Made by a program: the position numbers and the translations under genes. Of a stretch of DNA of 64,000 nt, positions 29,991-37,845 are shown piece by piece. How positions within the stretch are numbered: the first letter of the stretch is position 1; each line of letters opens with the position of its first letter. The DNA lies in assembly GCA_011526565.1 (NCBI GenBank), contig WYBL01000020.1:38891-102890 (forward strand), in the 5' to 3' direction. The notes below the pieces were generated by a model. The model saw nothing but the letters and a program-made list of their open reading frames with translations. It was not told the DNA's origin and searched no databases. The DNA is from Acidobacteriota bacterium (lineage in GTDB: Bacteria; Acidobacteriota; Vicinamibacteria; Fen-336).

Positions 29991-30940
29991 CGGGACCAGG
30001 CGCCGCGCTCCCGGTAGTAGCGGATCGCGCCCGGGTGATAAGGAGCGGCGGTGGCCGCGGTCGCGCGGTCGAGCTCGATGCCGCGTGCCTCGGGGTGAGC
30101 GGCCTGCAGCTCGGCCGCCGCCTCGAACAGCACCCGCGTCAGGTCGAACGCCAGGGCCTCGTCGAGCGACTCCGCCACCACCAACAGGTTGGTCACGATC
30201 GAGCACGGCGTGTCGGCGGCGAGGCCGTAGGCAACGGCCGGCAGCAGGCCCTCGGCGTAGTGATCTCCGTGGGCCGCGCGCAGGGCGGGCGCCGTGGAGG
30301 CCGTCTCGACGAGCCGCAGCCGCGCGCCGGGCCCGCTCGCGAGCTCCCGGATCGCCGCGGTGCCGGCGCCGCCGCTCCAGAAGAAGGCGTCGATGCGGCC
30401 GTCGCGCAGCGCGTCGGCCGACTCTGCGACCGACAGCCGCTCCCCCGCCACGTCGCGGGCGGGATCGAGGCCGGCCGCGACCAGCGTGCGCTCGGCGATC
30501 ACCTCGGTGCCCGAGTTGGGGGCGCCGAGCGAGATGCGCCGGCCACGCAGGTCGGCGAGGCTCGCCACCGGCCCGCCGTCGCGGGCGACCAGGTGCGTGA
30601 AGTTGGGGTAGAGCGCCGCCAGCGCGCGGATCGGCAGTGGCCGGCCGAAGCGCCCGTGTCCGGCGACGGCGTCGGCGGCCGCGTCGGCCAGCGTGAAGGC
30701 GACGTCCGCCTCGCCGCGCGCCACCCGCTCGAGGTTCTCGACCGAGGCCGCGGTCACCTCGGCAGTCGCCTCCACGCCGTCGAGGCGCTTCTCGACAGCC
30801 CGCGCGTAGGCGCCGCCGAGCACGTAGTACACGCCGCCCGTGCCACCGGTGGCGATCGAAAGCCGGCGCGGTCCCCTCGCACGGCTGCACGCGAATGCGG
30901 CGGCAGCAGCGCACAGCCAGGTCGCGTCGCGCCGCTTCAC
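29987..30940 (-). CDS. TAXI-family TRAP transporter solute-binding protein
   Basis: A 317-residue periplasmic binding protein. The signal peptide (RRDATWLCAAAAAFACSRAR) may be of lipoprotein type, cleaved before the second Cys. SIATGGTGGVYYVLGGAYA is the TAXI hallmark, followed by VARGEADVAFTLADAA, HLVARDGGPVASLADLRGRR and ISLGAPNSGTEVIAERTL. Most TAXI proteins are thought to bind glutamate-like or other carboxylates; the ligand here is unknown. GTG 30940 overlaps the ppx stop by four bases, and the gene is followed by the fused permease in the same operon. Confidence 0.92.
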   Translation of the reverse strand: MKRRDATWLCAAAAAFACSRARGPRRLSIATGGTGGVYYVLGGAYARAVEKRLDGVEATAEVTAASVENLERVARGEADVAFTLADAAADAVAGHGRFGRPLPIRALAALYPNFTHLVARDGGPVASLADLRGRRISLGAPNSGTEVIAERTLVAAGLDPARDVAGERLSVAESADALRDGRIDAFFWSGGAGTAAIRELASGPGARLRLVETASTAPALRAAHGDHYAEGLLPAVAYGLAADTPCSIVTNLLVVAESLDEALAFDLTRVLFEAAAELQAAHPEARGIELDRATAATAAPYHPGAIRYYRERGAWSR

Positions 30941-32445
30941 CGCGCCGCCACCTCGAGCTCGCGGCCGAACGCGGCCGCGAAGCGGCCTGCGAGGCCGCGC
31001 GGGCGCCAGCCGGCCAGCTCGCGCACCCGCACGCGGCTGCGGCCCGGCACGTTCTCGACGGTGGCGTGCAGGCGCTGCCCGCGCGGACAGCGGTGCTCGA
31101 GGTCGTCGGCCAGCGCCAGCAGCACGCCCGCGCGCTCCACCGCCTCGCGGTCGGCAGCCGCCACCAGGGGCTGCATCGGGCGCGGGCTGGCGTCGGCGTC
31201 GCCGCTGCGCGTGATCGCGGAGACGAGCGCGACCTCGCGGTGGGTGAATCCGTCGAGCTCCGTGGCGAGCAGGATGTCGGCGGCGTGTTCGTAGCGGTCG
31301 AAGTAGTCGACGCTGCGGCCGACGTCGAGCAGCGTCGCGGCGTGGGCCAGCGCCTCGCGCAGCTCGGCCGCGCCGCGCGGCAGCAGCGCGGCGCCGAGCG
31401 CGCGCGCCAGCCCGGCCCGCCGCTCGGCCGAGTGTGCATCGAAGCCCGCGAAGCGCCGCCCCAGGGCCCGCACCGAGGCGTCGCGCACGTCGGGCACCGA
31501 CGGCAGCTCGGCGCCGTCGATCCCGTAGGCGAGGCCCTCGCGCACGCCCTGGCCAGAGACCAGCACCCGCTCGGCGCCGACGTGCTCCATCAGCGCGAGG
31601 ATGCCGCAGGCGCCGCCGGCGATCGAGTCGCCGCGGTCCTGGTTGAGCCCGGGCAGCCGCTCGCGCTTGCGGGCCCGCCGCGACACGAGCGTCTCCGCGA
31701 TCTCGCGAACTCCGCCGCGTGACAGCTCGTAGCCGTGCAGCCGCGTGATCGGGTACGGGCGCCCGTGGCGGTGCATCTTGGCGAGGTTGCGGACGGACCC
31801 CCCCGTGCCGGCGAACACCTCGCCCGCGCGCAGCCGCGGCACGCCGGCTTCCTCGAGCTGCGCGAGCACGTGCTCGCGCAGCCGGCGCACCTCGGCGCGG
31901 GTCGGCGGGTCGGTCAGCAGGAAGTGGTGGGAGAGCCGCAGCGAGCCGAGCCGCAGGCCAAAAGAGCGCACGGCGCGCCGGGCCCGGAAGTGCGTCACCT
32001 GCATCGAGCCGCCGCCCATGTCGAACAGCAGCCCGCTCTCGACGGGCAGCCCGCGCACCGCGCCGAGGAAACCGAAGCGGGCCTCGGCCGCGCTGTCGAG
32101 GATCTGCACGCGGATGCCGAGCTCGCGGCGCACGCGGGCGATGAACAGCGCTCCGTCCGCCGCCTCGCGCGCCGCCGCGGTCGCCAGCGCCACCACTCGC
32201 CGTGCCCCGGCCCCGCGGGCAATCGCGTGAAAATCGCGCAGCGCCTCCATCGCCCGCTCGATGCCGCGGTACCCGAGCCGCCCGCGGTCGTCGAGCTCCT
32301 CGACCAGGCGCAACGAGGCGCGGGCACTGGCCAGGATCCGCAGGTGGCCGGCCGCCTCGCGGGCGTAGACCACCACCCGGCCCGAGTTCGAGCCGACGTC
32401 GATCACTGCGACCGACTCGGGAAGCGAGCCTCCGCCGCGCGGCAT
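30937..32445 (-). CDS. Ppx/GppA-family phosphatase
   Basis: A 502-residue exopolyphosphatase/guanosine pentaphosphate phosphatase. N-terminal SVAVIDVGSNSGRVVVYARE and LLFDMGGGSMQVTHF are the two phosphate-binding motifs of the ASKHA fold, with EARFGFLGAVRG and GTGGSVRNLAKMH. The C-terminal half resembles an HD-type helical domain (LAHAATLLDVGRSVDYFDRY with HREVALVSAITR). ATG 32445 lies eight bases past a TATACT box, so the transcript may be leaderless. Upstream in-frame codons back to 32490 would overlap that promoter. It is the first gene of the TAXI-TRAP operon; the link between polyphosphate or ppGpp turnover and this transporter is unexplained. Confidence 0.9.
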   Translation of the reverse strand: MPRGGGSLPESVAVIDVGSNSGRVVVYAREAAGHLRILASARASLRLVEELDDRGRLGYRGIERAMEALRDFHAIARGAGARRVVALATAAAREAADGALFIARVRRELGIRVQILDSAAEARFGFLGAVRGLPVESGLLFDMGGGSMQVTHFRARRAVRSFGLRLGSLRLSHHFLLTDPPTRAEVRRLREHVLAQLEEAGVPRLRAGEVFAGTGGSVRNLAKMHRHGRPYPITRLHGYELSRGGVREIAETLVSRRARKRERLPGLNQDRGDSIAGGACGILALMEHVGAERVLVSGQGVREGLAYGIDGAELPSVPDVRDASVRALGRRFAGFDAHSAERRAGLARALGAALLPRGAAELREALAHAATLLDVGRSVDYFDRYEHAADILLATELDGFTHREVALVSAITRSGDADASPRPMQPLVAAADREAVERAGVLLALADDLEHRCPRGQRLHATVENVPGRSRVRVRELAGWRPRGLAGRFAAAFGRELEVAAR

Positions 32446-32453
32446 CGGGGCCG

Positions 32454-32459
32454 AGTATA
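32454..32459 (-). promoter_or_regulatory. -10 box of the ppx operon
   Basis: On the minus strand TATACT is followed after eight bases by the ppx ATG. No good -35 was seen. The spacing points to a leaderless message and fixes the start codon. Confidence 0.5.
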
Positions 32460-32471
32460 GGCGCTCGCCAA

Positions 32472-32508
32472 CGAAGGAACGGGCCGGCACCGGGGAGGCG
32501 CCGACCCG
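32472..32508 (-). terminator. Probable terminator upstream of the ppx promoter
   Basis: Minus-strand RNA forms CGGGUCGGC (32508-32500) with GCCGGCCCG (32488-32480), nine pairs including one G-U, an 11-base loop, then UUCCUUCGUU. The wobble pair is only tolerated in the minus transcript, supporting that strand. It would end transcripts from the redoxin side before ppx. Confidence 0.45.
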
Positions 32509-32825
32509 TCGAACCTTCCTTCCGGAAGGGCCCGTCAGCGGGCGGACCTCCGCGCGAGGCGGAGATCCTGGAGGACCGGGGCCACGCCCCGGGGCGAGAG
32601 GTCAGAGGAGGAGATGAGGGGAAAGGTGGGGCTCCCCGAGTCGCCGCTGGGTCGGTTGTCGCCGCTTGAAGAAGATCCGTTCATGCCGGAGATCTCCCCA
32701 CCTGTCCGCCCACTTTTGCAAACCTCGGGCCAGCCCCCGAGGGCCTCCTGGCCGCAAAACGGAGCGCGGGAGCACCCGAGGCCGGCAACCGCTGCGGCAG
32801 CTTGCCCCGGGCGCGCACGAAAGCG

Positions 32826-33428
32826 CTAGTACTTGACCGAGCAGCCGTAGGGGGTGGAACTCGCAACGCTGACCGGCTTGCCAGCCAACGCCTCGTCGAG
32901 CGCCGCGGCCACGTGGTTGCGGGCGCCTGCGACGTCGGCAATGTCGGTCGACGGCTTGTCGTCGATGGCGCCCGCGTAGACGAGCGTGCCCTTGGGGTCG
33001 ATCACGTACATGTGCGGCGTGGTCTTGGCCCCGTAGGCCTTCCCGGCCTTGCCGTCGGCGTCCAGCAGGTAGGCGCTGGGTGCGGCCTTCCGCTCCGCGA
33101 GCTTGCCCGCGACCTCGGCCGGCTGCAGGTGGCCCTGCTTGCCGGCCGCCGACGAGTTCACGGTCAGCCACACGACGCCCTTGGCCGTGTAGGTGTTCTG
33201 GAGCTTCTGCATGTTGCCGCTGCCGTAGTGCTTGACCACGAACGGGCAGTCGAAGTTGTTCCACTCGAGCACGACGAACTTGCCCTTGAACGACGAGAGG
33301 GAGTGCGGCTTCCCGGTGCTGTCGGTCAGCGTGAACTCGGGGGCGGGCTGGCCGACGACGGCCGCCGCGTGGGCAGGCGCCGTCAGAACGACGGCGACGA
33401 GCGCGGCAAGGAACGCGGAACGCTTCAC
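32826..33428 (-). CDS. Periplasmic redoxin / AhpC-TSA-type thioredoxin-fold protein
   Basis: A 200-residue exported protein. The signal peptide (KRSAFLAALVAVVLTAPAHA) precedes the thioredoxin-like fold: VGQPAPEFTLTDSTGKPHSL, VLEWNNFDCPFVVKHY and TPHMYVIDPKGTLVYAGAID. The active site is a single cysteine (DCPFVVKHY) without a CXXC pair, and a second cysteine is in the C-terminal YGCSVKY, a typical resolving position for this one-plus-one Cys group. It lies 40 bases downstream of the DsbD-like gene in the same direction, so that protein may supply its electrons. GTG 33428 has AAGGAGGA upstream. Confidence 0.9.
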   Translation of the reverse strand: MKRSAFLAALVAVVLTAPAHAAAVVGQPAPEFTLTDSTGKPHSLSSFKGKFVVLEWNNFDCPFVVKHYGSGNMQKLQNTYTAKGVVWLTVNSSAAGKQGHLQPAEVAGKLAERKAAPSAYLLDADGKAGKAYGAKTTPHMYVIDPKGTLVYAGAIDDKPSTDIADVAGARNHVAAALDEALAGKPVSVASSTPYGCSVKY

Positions 33429-33468
33429 TTCGGGTCCTCCTTGGGAATGGTTGTCGGGAAACGGCGGA

Positions 33469-35571
33469 TCAGAGCGTCTCGTCGAGCGCCTTCAGGATCG
33501 TCCCGGCGTCGAGGATCTCGGGCAGCAGTCGGTGCGGCTTGCTGGCATCGCGGCCGTAGAGCACGTAGACCGGCACGCCCTGGCGGCCGTACTCCGCGAG
33601 CGCGCGGGTGATGCGCTCGTCACGCAGCGTCCAGTCGGCCTTGAGCAGCGCGACCCCCTCCGCCTGGAAGCGCGCCGCCACCTCCGGCGAGGCCAGCGCC
33701 ACCCGCTCGTTGACCTGGCAGGTCAGGCACCAGTCCGCCGTGAAGTCGACGAACACGGGCCGTCCCGCGGCGCGCAGTTCGGCGAGGCGCTCGGGCGACC
33801 ATGGCTCCCACGCGAGCCCGCCGGCCGCCGGGGCCGCGGCGTTCGCGGTGGCCCGCTGGGGCTGGCTCATGCCCAGCGCGAGCCCCGCGCAGAGCAGCAG
33901 CGCGGCGCTGCCCAGCGCCAGCACGCGACCGCGCCCGCTCGCCTCCGAGGCCGTGCCGCGGCCGTAGGCCCAGGCCGCCATCGCCACCAGCACCAGGGCC
34001 AGCAGCAGCGCGGCCACGCCGTCGATCCCCGTCTGGCGGCCGAACAGCCAGGCCAGGAACACCACGGTGCCGAGCAGCACGAAGCCCATGAGCTGCTTGA
34101 ACGTCTCCATCCAGCGCCCGGGCTTCGGCATCAGCGCCAGCAGCCGGGGCGACGCCGAGAGCGCCAGGTAGGGCGTGGCCATGCCCGCGCCGAGAGCCGT
34201 GAAGACGGCGAAGTTGACGGTGGCCGGCTGGGCCAGCGCGAAGCCCAGCGCCGAACCCATGAACGGCGCGGTGCACGGCGTGGCGGTCAGGGTCGCGAGC
34301 GCCCCGCCCCAGAACGAGCCGGCGAGCCCGTGGCGAGGCGCGCGCCCCGCGACCGACGACAGCGACTCGCCCACCTCGAAGACGCCGAACATGTTGAGGG
34401 ACAGCAGCGTGAACAGGCTGGCCAGGAAGGCCACGAACGGCGGCGACTGGAGCTGGAAGCCCCAGCCGATCTGCTCGCCGCCCGCTCGCAGCGCGAGCAG
34501 CGCCCCGGCCAGCGCCCAGAAGAAGACCAGCACGCCCGCCGCGAAGGCGAGGCCGTGGCGCAGCGCGCCGCCCTCGCCGCCGCCGTGCTTGACGAACGCG
34601 AGCACCTTGAGCGAGAGCACCGGCAGCACGCAGGGCATCAGGTTCAGCAGCAGGCCGCCCACGAAAGCGAAGCCGAGGGCGACGGGCAGGCTCGGCCCCG
34701 TGCCGGCCGGCGGCGCCGCGGGCGCGGGCGGCTTCGGAGGGGCCACCGCGTCGGCCGCCCCCTCCCGCAGCGGCACCGAGACCGTGAAGCCGCGCCCGTC
34801 GGCCGTGGTGACGACGCCGTCGAGGGTCGCGGGCAGTGCCCCGCCGTTGGGGTTGCGCGCCATCACGACCCGGAAGCCCGAGCCCGCCGACGTCACCTCC
34901 TGGGGGACCGCGTACTCGACCAGTTCGCTGGCCAGCGGGAAGAAGTGGACCGGCGTCGCAGCGCCCGGCGCCTCGCTGATCGACAGCGCGATGGCCTGGG
35001 CGCCCGCCAGGGCTTCACCCTTCCAGCCGGTCGTCGGCCGCGGCAGCCGCTCGCGGGCTCGGGCGAACGGCGCGGCCCGCGCGGCGTCGGGCGCCGCCTG
35101 AGCCGCGACCGGGAGCGTCAGCGCGAGCTGCGCCTTGCCGGGCAGGCACTGCTCCTTGCACTCCAGCCAGTCGACCTTGGCCTCGAGGGTCACGCTCGAG
35201 CCCGGCGCGGCCGTGGCGGGGACCCTCAGCTCCGACAAAAGCCAGGCCTCGCCGTCGTAGCCGTAGCTGACCAGCGGCCCGACCTCGATCCGGGCCGGCA
35301 CGGGCCACAGGATCGGCCCTGCCTCGAAGCCCTCGGGCAGCGTCCAGCGGATCTTCGTCGGCAGGCCCGAGTCGCCCGGGTTCTGCCAGTAGGTGTGCCA
35401 CTCCGGCTCCATCTCGAGTCGGAGCGCGACGGTCAGCACCTGACCCGGGGCGACCGCGGTCGTCTCCGGCACCAGCGTCGCGACGACGTGCTTGCTGCGG
35501 CCGGACGCGGCCTGGCCGGAGGCCGGGACCGCCGCCAGCAGCGCGGACAGGAGGAGGAGAGCGCCCTTCAT
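33469..35571 (-). CDS. DsbD-like thiol:disulfide interchange protein
   Basis: A 700-residue membrane reductase carrying electrons from cytoplasmic thioredoxin to the periplasm. After a signal peptide, the N-terminal DsbD-alpha/DUF255-like domain has LECKEQCLPGKAQL with its Cys pair. The central eight-helix domain carries LNLMPCVLPVLSLK and ATLTATPCTAPFMGSALGF, the two cysteines that form the transmembrane relay. The C-terminal thioredoxin domain has FTADWCLTCQVNE (CLTC). All six redox cysteines are present. Start ATG 35571. It is upstream of the redoxin gene and probably co-transcribed. Confidence 0.93.
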   Translation of the reverse strand: MKGALLLLSALLAAVPASGQAASGRSKHVVATLVPETTAVAPGQVLTVALRLEMEPEWHTYWQNPGDSGLPTKIRWTLPEGFEAGPILWPVPARIEVGPLVSYGYDGEAWLLSELRVPATAAPGSSVTLEAKVDWLECKEQCLPGKAQLALTLPVAAQAAPDAARAAPFARARERLPRPTTGWKGEALAGAQAIALSISEAPGAATPVHFFPLASELVEYAVPQEVTSAGSGFRVVMARNPNGGALPATLDGVVTTADGRGFTVSVPLREGAADAVAPPKPPAPAAPPAGTGPSLPVALGFAFVGGLLLNLMPCVLPVLSLKVLAFVKHGGGEGGALRHGLAFAAGVLVFFWALAGALLALRAGGEQIGWGFQLQSPPFVAFLASLFTLLSLNMFGVFEVGESLSSVAGRAPRHGLAGSFWGGALATLTATPCTAPFMGSALGFALAQPATVNFAVFTALGAGMATPYLALSASPRLLALMPKPGRWMETFKQLMGFVLLGTVVFLAWLFGRQTGIDGVAALLLALVLVAMAAWAYGRGTASEASGRGRVLALGSAALLLCAGLALGMSQPQRATANAAAPAAGGLAWEPWSPERLAELRAAGRPVFVDFTADWCLTCQVNERVALASPEVAARFQAEGVALLKADWTLRDERITRALAEYGRQGVPVYVLYGRDASKPHRLLPEILDAGTILKALDETL

Positions 35572-35648
35572 GATCCCCGGAAGCGTAGCGCGAAGCCCGC
35601 GGAGACGGCATGGAACGGCGCAAAAACGGAGCAAAAAGATATGTGCGC

Positions 35649-37691
35649 TCAGGCCTCCGTCGCGGGCGGAGCGGGCTTCAGGGCGCCCCGCCACACGTAC
35701 GCGCACAGGGCCAGGAAGAGTACGATCGAGACCGTCTCGGCGATCCCCACGTTGTCGTAGAACGGGGTCTTGATGCGGTCCTCCGCGTACCACACGAGGC
35801 CGCCCAACCAGGCGTCGGACTGCGGCGGCAGCAGCCGCAGCGCGGCGCCGAACACCCCGCCGAGCGCCCCGCCGGCCATCAGGCCCGAGGCGATCACGAC
35901 GCCGCGCTCGCGGATCCGCGCGCCGGCGGCGTTGCCTGCGCGCTCCGAGCGCTTCTGCAGCCGGTGGGCCAGGAAGCCGCCGACGAGGGCGGGCGTGTTG
36001 AGCTCGAGCGGCAGGTACATGCCCAGCGCGAAGATCAGCGCCGGCACCCCGAGCATCTCCATGATCACGGCGATCACCGCGCCGGTGCCGAACAGCGCGT
36101 AGGCGATCGGCTCGCGGCTCATGAAGCTCTCGACCAGCGCCTTCATCAGCGAGGCCTGCGGCGAGGCCAGCACCGGCCGCGGGTCGCCCGGCGCCGCTTC
36201 GCCGAACTGGAACGCGCTGGCCAGCATCACGATGGTGAGGCCCGCCGCCACTGCCGAGACCAGGATGCCGAGGAACTTGACCTTCTCCTGCGCTTCCGGC
36301 GTCGAACCCAGCCAGTAGCCCGTCTTGAGGTCGGTGATCATCTGGCCCGAGACCGACAGCGCCGTGCAGACCATGCCCGCGATCGCCATCACGAAGAACA
36401 TCCCGGTGGTCCCCGACAGGCCGAAGTTCAGCAGCACGACCGAGCTGACGATGATCGTCAGCATCGTCATCCCCGACACCGGGTTGCGGGCGGTGGTGGC
36501 GATCGCGTTGGCGGCCACCGAGGCGAAGAAGAACGAGAACACGAGCGTCAGCGCGAGGCCGACGAGGGTGACGACCAGCGAGCTGCCGAGGCTGCCGAAG
36601 AACAGCCCCGCGCCCAGCGCCGACAGCAGCACGCCGATCAGGATCGTGACCATCGGCAGGTCGCGGTCGGTGCGCTCCTGCGAGTGGTGGCCGCCCGCCT
36701 GGAACGCCTTCTTCGCGATCGCCAGCGAGCCGATCACGACCTTCAGGGACTTGAGGATGCCGAAGATTCCGGCGGTGGCGATGGCGCCGACGCCCATGAA
36801 GCGCACGTAGCTGCGGAAGATCTGCTGGGCGGACATCTCCGCAATCGGCACCCGGCCCGGGTAGACGACGGCGTCGCCGAGGTGCTGGCCCACCATCCAC
36901 AAGAGCGGCACCAGCACGAAGTTGGCGAGGAAGCCGCCGGCGCACAGGATCATCGACGAGCGCAGCCCCATCACGTAGCCGAGGCCGAGGATGAAGGCGA
37001 TGGCGTCGAAGCCGACCACGACCCGCGCCTTCTCCGCCAGCGCCTTGACCGGCTCCAGGAACTGCAGGTACACGAACTCGCGCCAGACCTGGAACGTGGT
37101 GACGAAGAAGTCGTAGACCGCCGCGATGCCCGTCGCCTGCAACAGCAGCCGCGCCTGTTCGCCGCCCTTCTCGCCGGTGACCAGCACCTCGGTGATGGCG
37201 GTGGCTTCCGGGTAAGGGAGCTGGCCGTGGGTCTCGCGCACGAAGTAGCGGCGCAGCGGGATCAGGAACAGCACGCCCATGCAGCCGCCCGCCAGGCAGA
37301 TGAACACCGTCTGCAGCGGGTGCGGGTCGAGCTTCAGGATGTAGAGCGCGGGCAGCGTGAAGATGGCGCCGGCGACCAGCGAGCCCGAGACGCCGCCGAC
37401 GCCGGTGATGATCACGTTCTCGAGCAGCGACGAGCGCCGCGCGTAGACGCGGGCGAGGCCGATTGCCAGGATCGAGATCGGGATCGCCGCCTCCATCACC
37501 TGGCCGACCTTGAGCCCCGAGTAGGCGGAGGCGACCGTGAACAGGACGCAGAAGAACAGACCCCAGCCCACGGACCGCCAGGTCGCCTCCGGCGGGCGCT
37601 CGCTGGCGGGCACCATCGGCTCGTAGACCTCGCCCGGCGCCAGTTCCTTGTACGCGTTCTCCGGCAGGGATCGCGTCGCGGGGGAATCCAT
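35649..37691 (-). CDS. OPT-family oligopeptide transporter
   Basis: A 680-residue polytopic protein with about 15 hydrophobic segments, of the prokaryotic OPT family that takes up peptides or metal chelates by proton symport. Typical blocks are TVASAYSGLKVGQVMEAAIP, GQLPYPEATAITEVLVTGE, NPVSGMTMLTIIVSS and GQMITDLKTGYWLGSTPEAQ. ATG 37691 matches family N-termini. A GC hairpin (37732-37766) lies in the region shared with the divergent VWA gene. The 77-base gap to the DsbD gene has T-runs on the minus strand (CTTTTTGC, GTTTTTGC) that may mark a weak terminator. Confidence 0.93.
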   Translation of the reverse strand: MDSPATRSLPENAYKELAPGEVYEPMVPASERPPEATWRSVGWGLFFCVLFTVASAYSGLKVGQVMEAAIPISILAIGLARVYARRSSLLENVIITGVGGVSGSLVAGAIFTLPALYILKLDPHPLQTVFICLAGGCMGVLFLIPLRRYFVRETHGQLPYPEATAITEVLVTGEKGGEQARLLLQATGIAAVYDFFVTTFQVWREFVYLQFLEPVKALAEKARVVVGFDAIAFILGLGYVMGLRSSMILCAGGFLANFVLVPLLWMVGQHLGDAVVYPGRVPIAEMSAQQIFRSYVRFMGVGAIATAGIFGILKSLKVVIGSLAIAKKAFQAGGHHSQERTDRDLPMVTILIGVLLSALGAGLFFGSLGSSLVVTLVGLALTLVFSFFFASVAANAIATTARNPVSGMTMLTIIVSSVVLLNFGLSGTTGMFFVMAIAGMVCTALSVSGQMITDLKTGYWLGSTPEAQEKVKFLGILVSAVAAGLTIVMLASAFQFGEAAPGDPRPVLASPQASLMKALVESFMSREPIAYALFGTGAVIAVIMEMLGVPALIFALGMYLPLELNTPALVGGFLAHRLQKRSERAGNAAGARIRERGVVIASGLMAGGALGGVFGAALRLLPPQSDAWLGGLVWYAEDRIKTPFYDNVGIAETVSIVLFLALCAYVWRGALKPAPPATEA

Positions 37692-37731
37692 GTCGCTGCC
37701 TCCTGGTGGGCCCGCGGCCGCCTGCCGGAGT

Positions 37732-37766
37732 CCGGGCACGGTCATGCACTTCGCGTGCCTGCCCGG
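37732..37766. promoter_or_regulatory. Hairpin in divergent OPT/VWA upstream region
   Basis: CCGGGCACG (37732-37740) can pair with CGTGCC-T-GCCCGG (37754-37766) with one bulge across a 13-base loop. It sits about 40 bases before the OPT start and 80 before the VWA start. Role as operator or leader structure is not determined. Confidence 0.35.
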
Positions 37767-37845
37767 GCGCCAACTTTGCCGCTCCCGGCCCCCCGGCGGT
37801 CGCGGTGGTATGGTTGCCTGCCCCAGCCAAGCGAGGACAACTCCC

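Larger units (their letters stand above)
32446..32825. other. 380-base gap with no clear gene; several hairpins
   Basis: No convincing CDS lies here. On the minus strand there is a 49-codon frame (32684-32535, ATG with GGGGAG nine bases before) of low complexity that I do not call. Minus-strand RNA could form CUCCGC-loop-GCGGAG (32564-32548), CCUUCC-GGAA-GGAAGG (32529-32514, a GNRA tetraloop) and a nine-pair stem at 32508-32480. A structured leader or small RNA is possible. Confidence 0.4.

Noticed and set aside
32512..32530. Resemblance of minus-strand CCGGAAGGAAGG and TTCGACGGG to SRP RNA and tmRNA motifs
   Set aside because: The asymmetric SRP loop and the tmRNA acceptor/T-arm are absent; only short chance matches remain.
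32535..32684. A 49-residue minus-strand frame with GGGGAG before its ATG
   Set aside because: Ser/Pro/Arg-rich low-complexity product, overlaps predicted hairpins and has no recognisable homologue.
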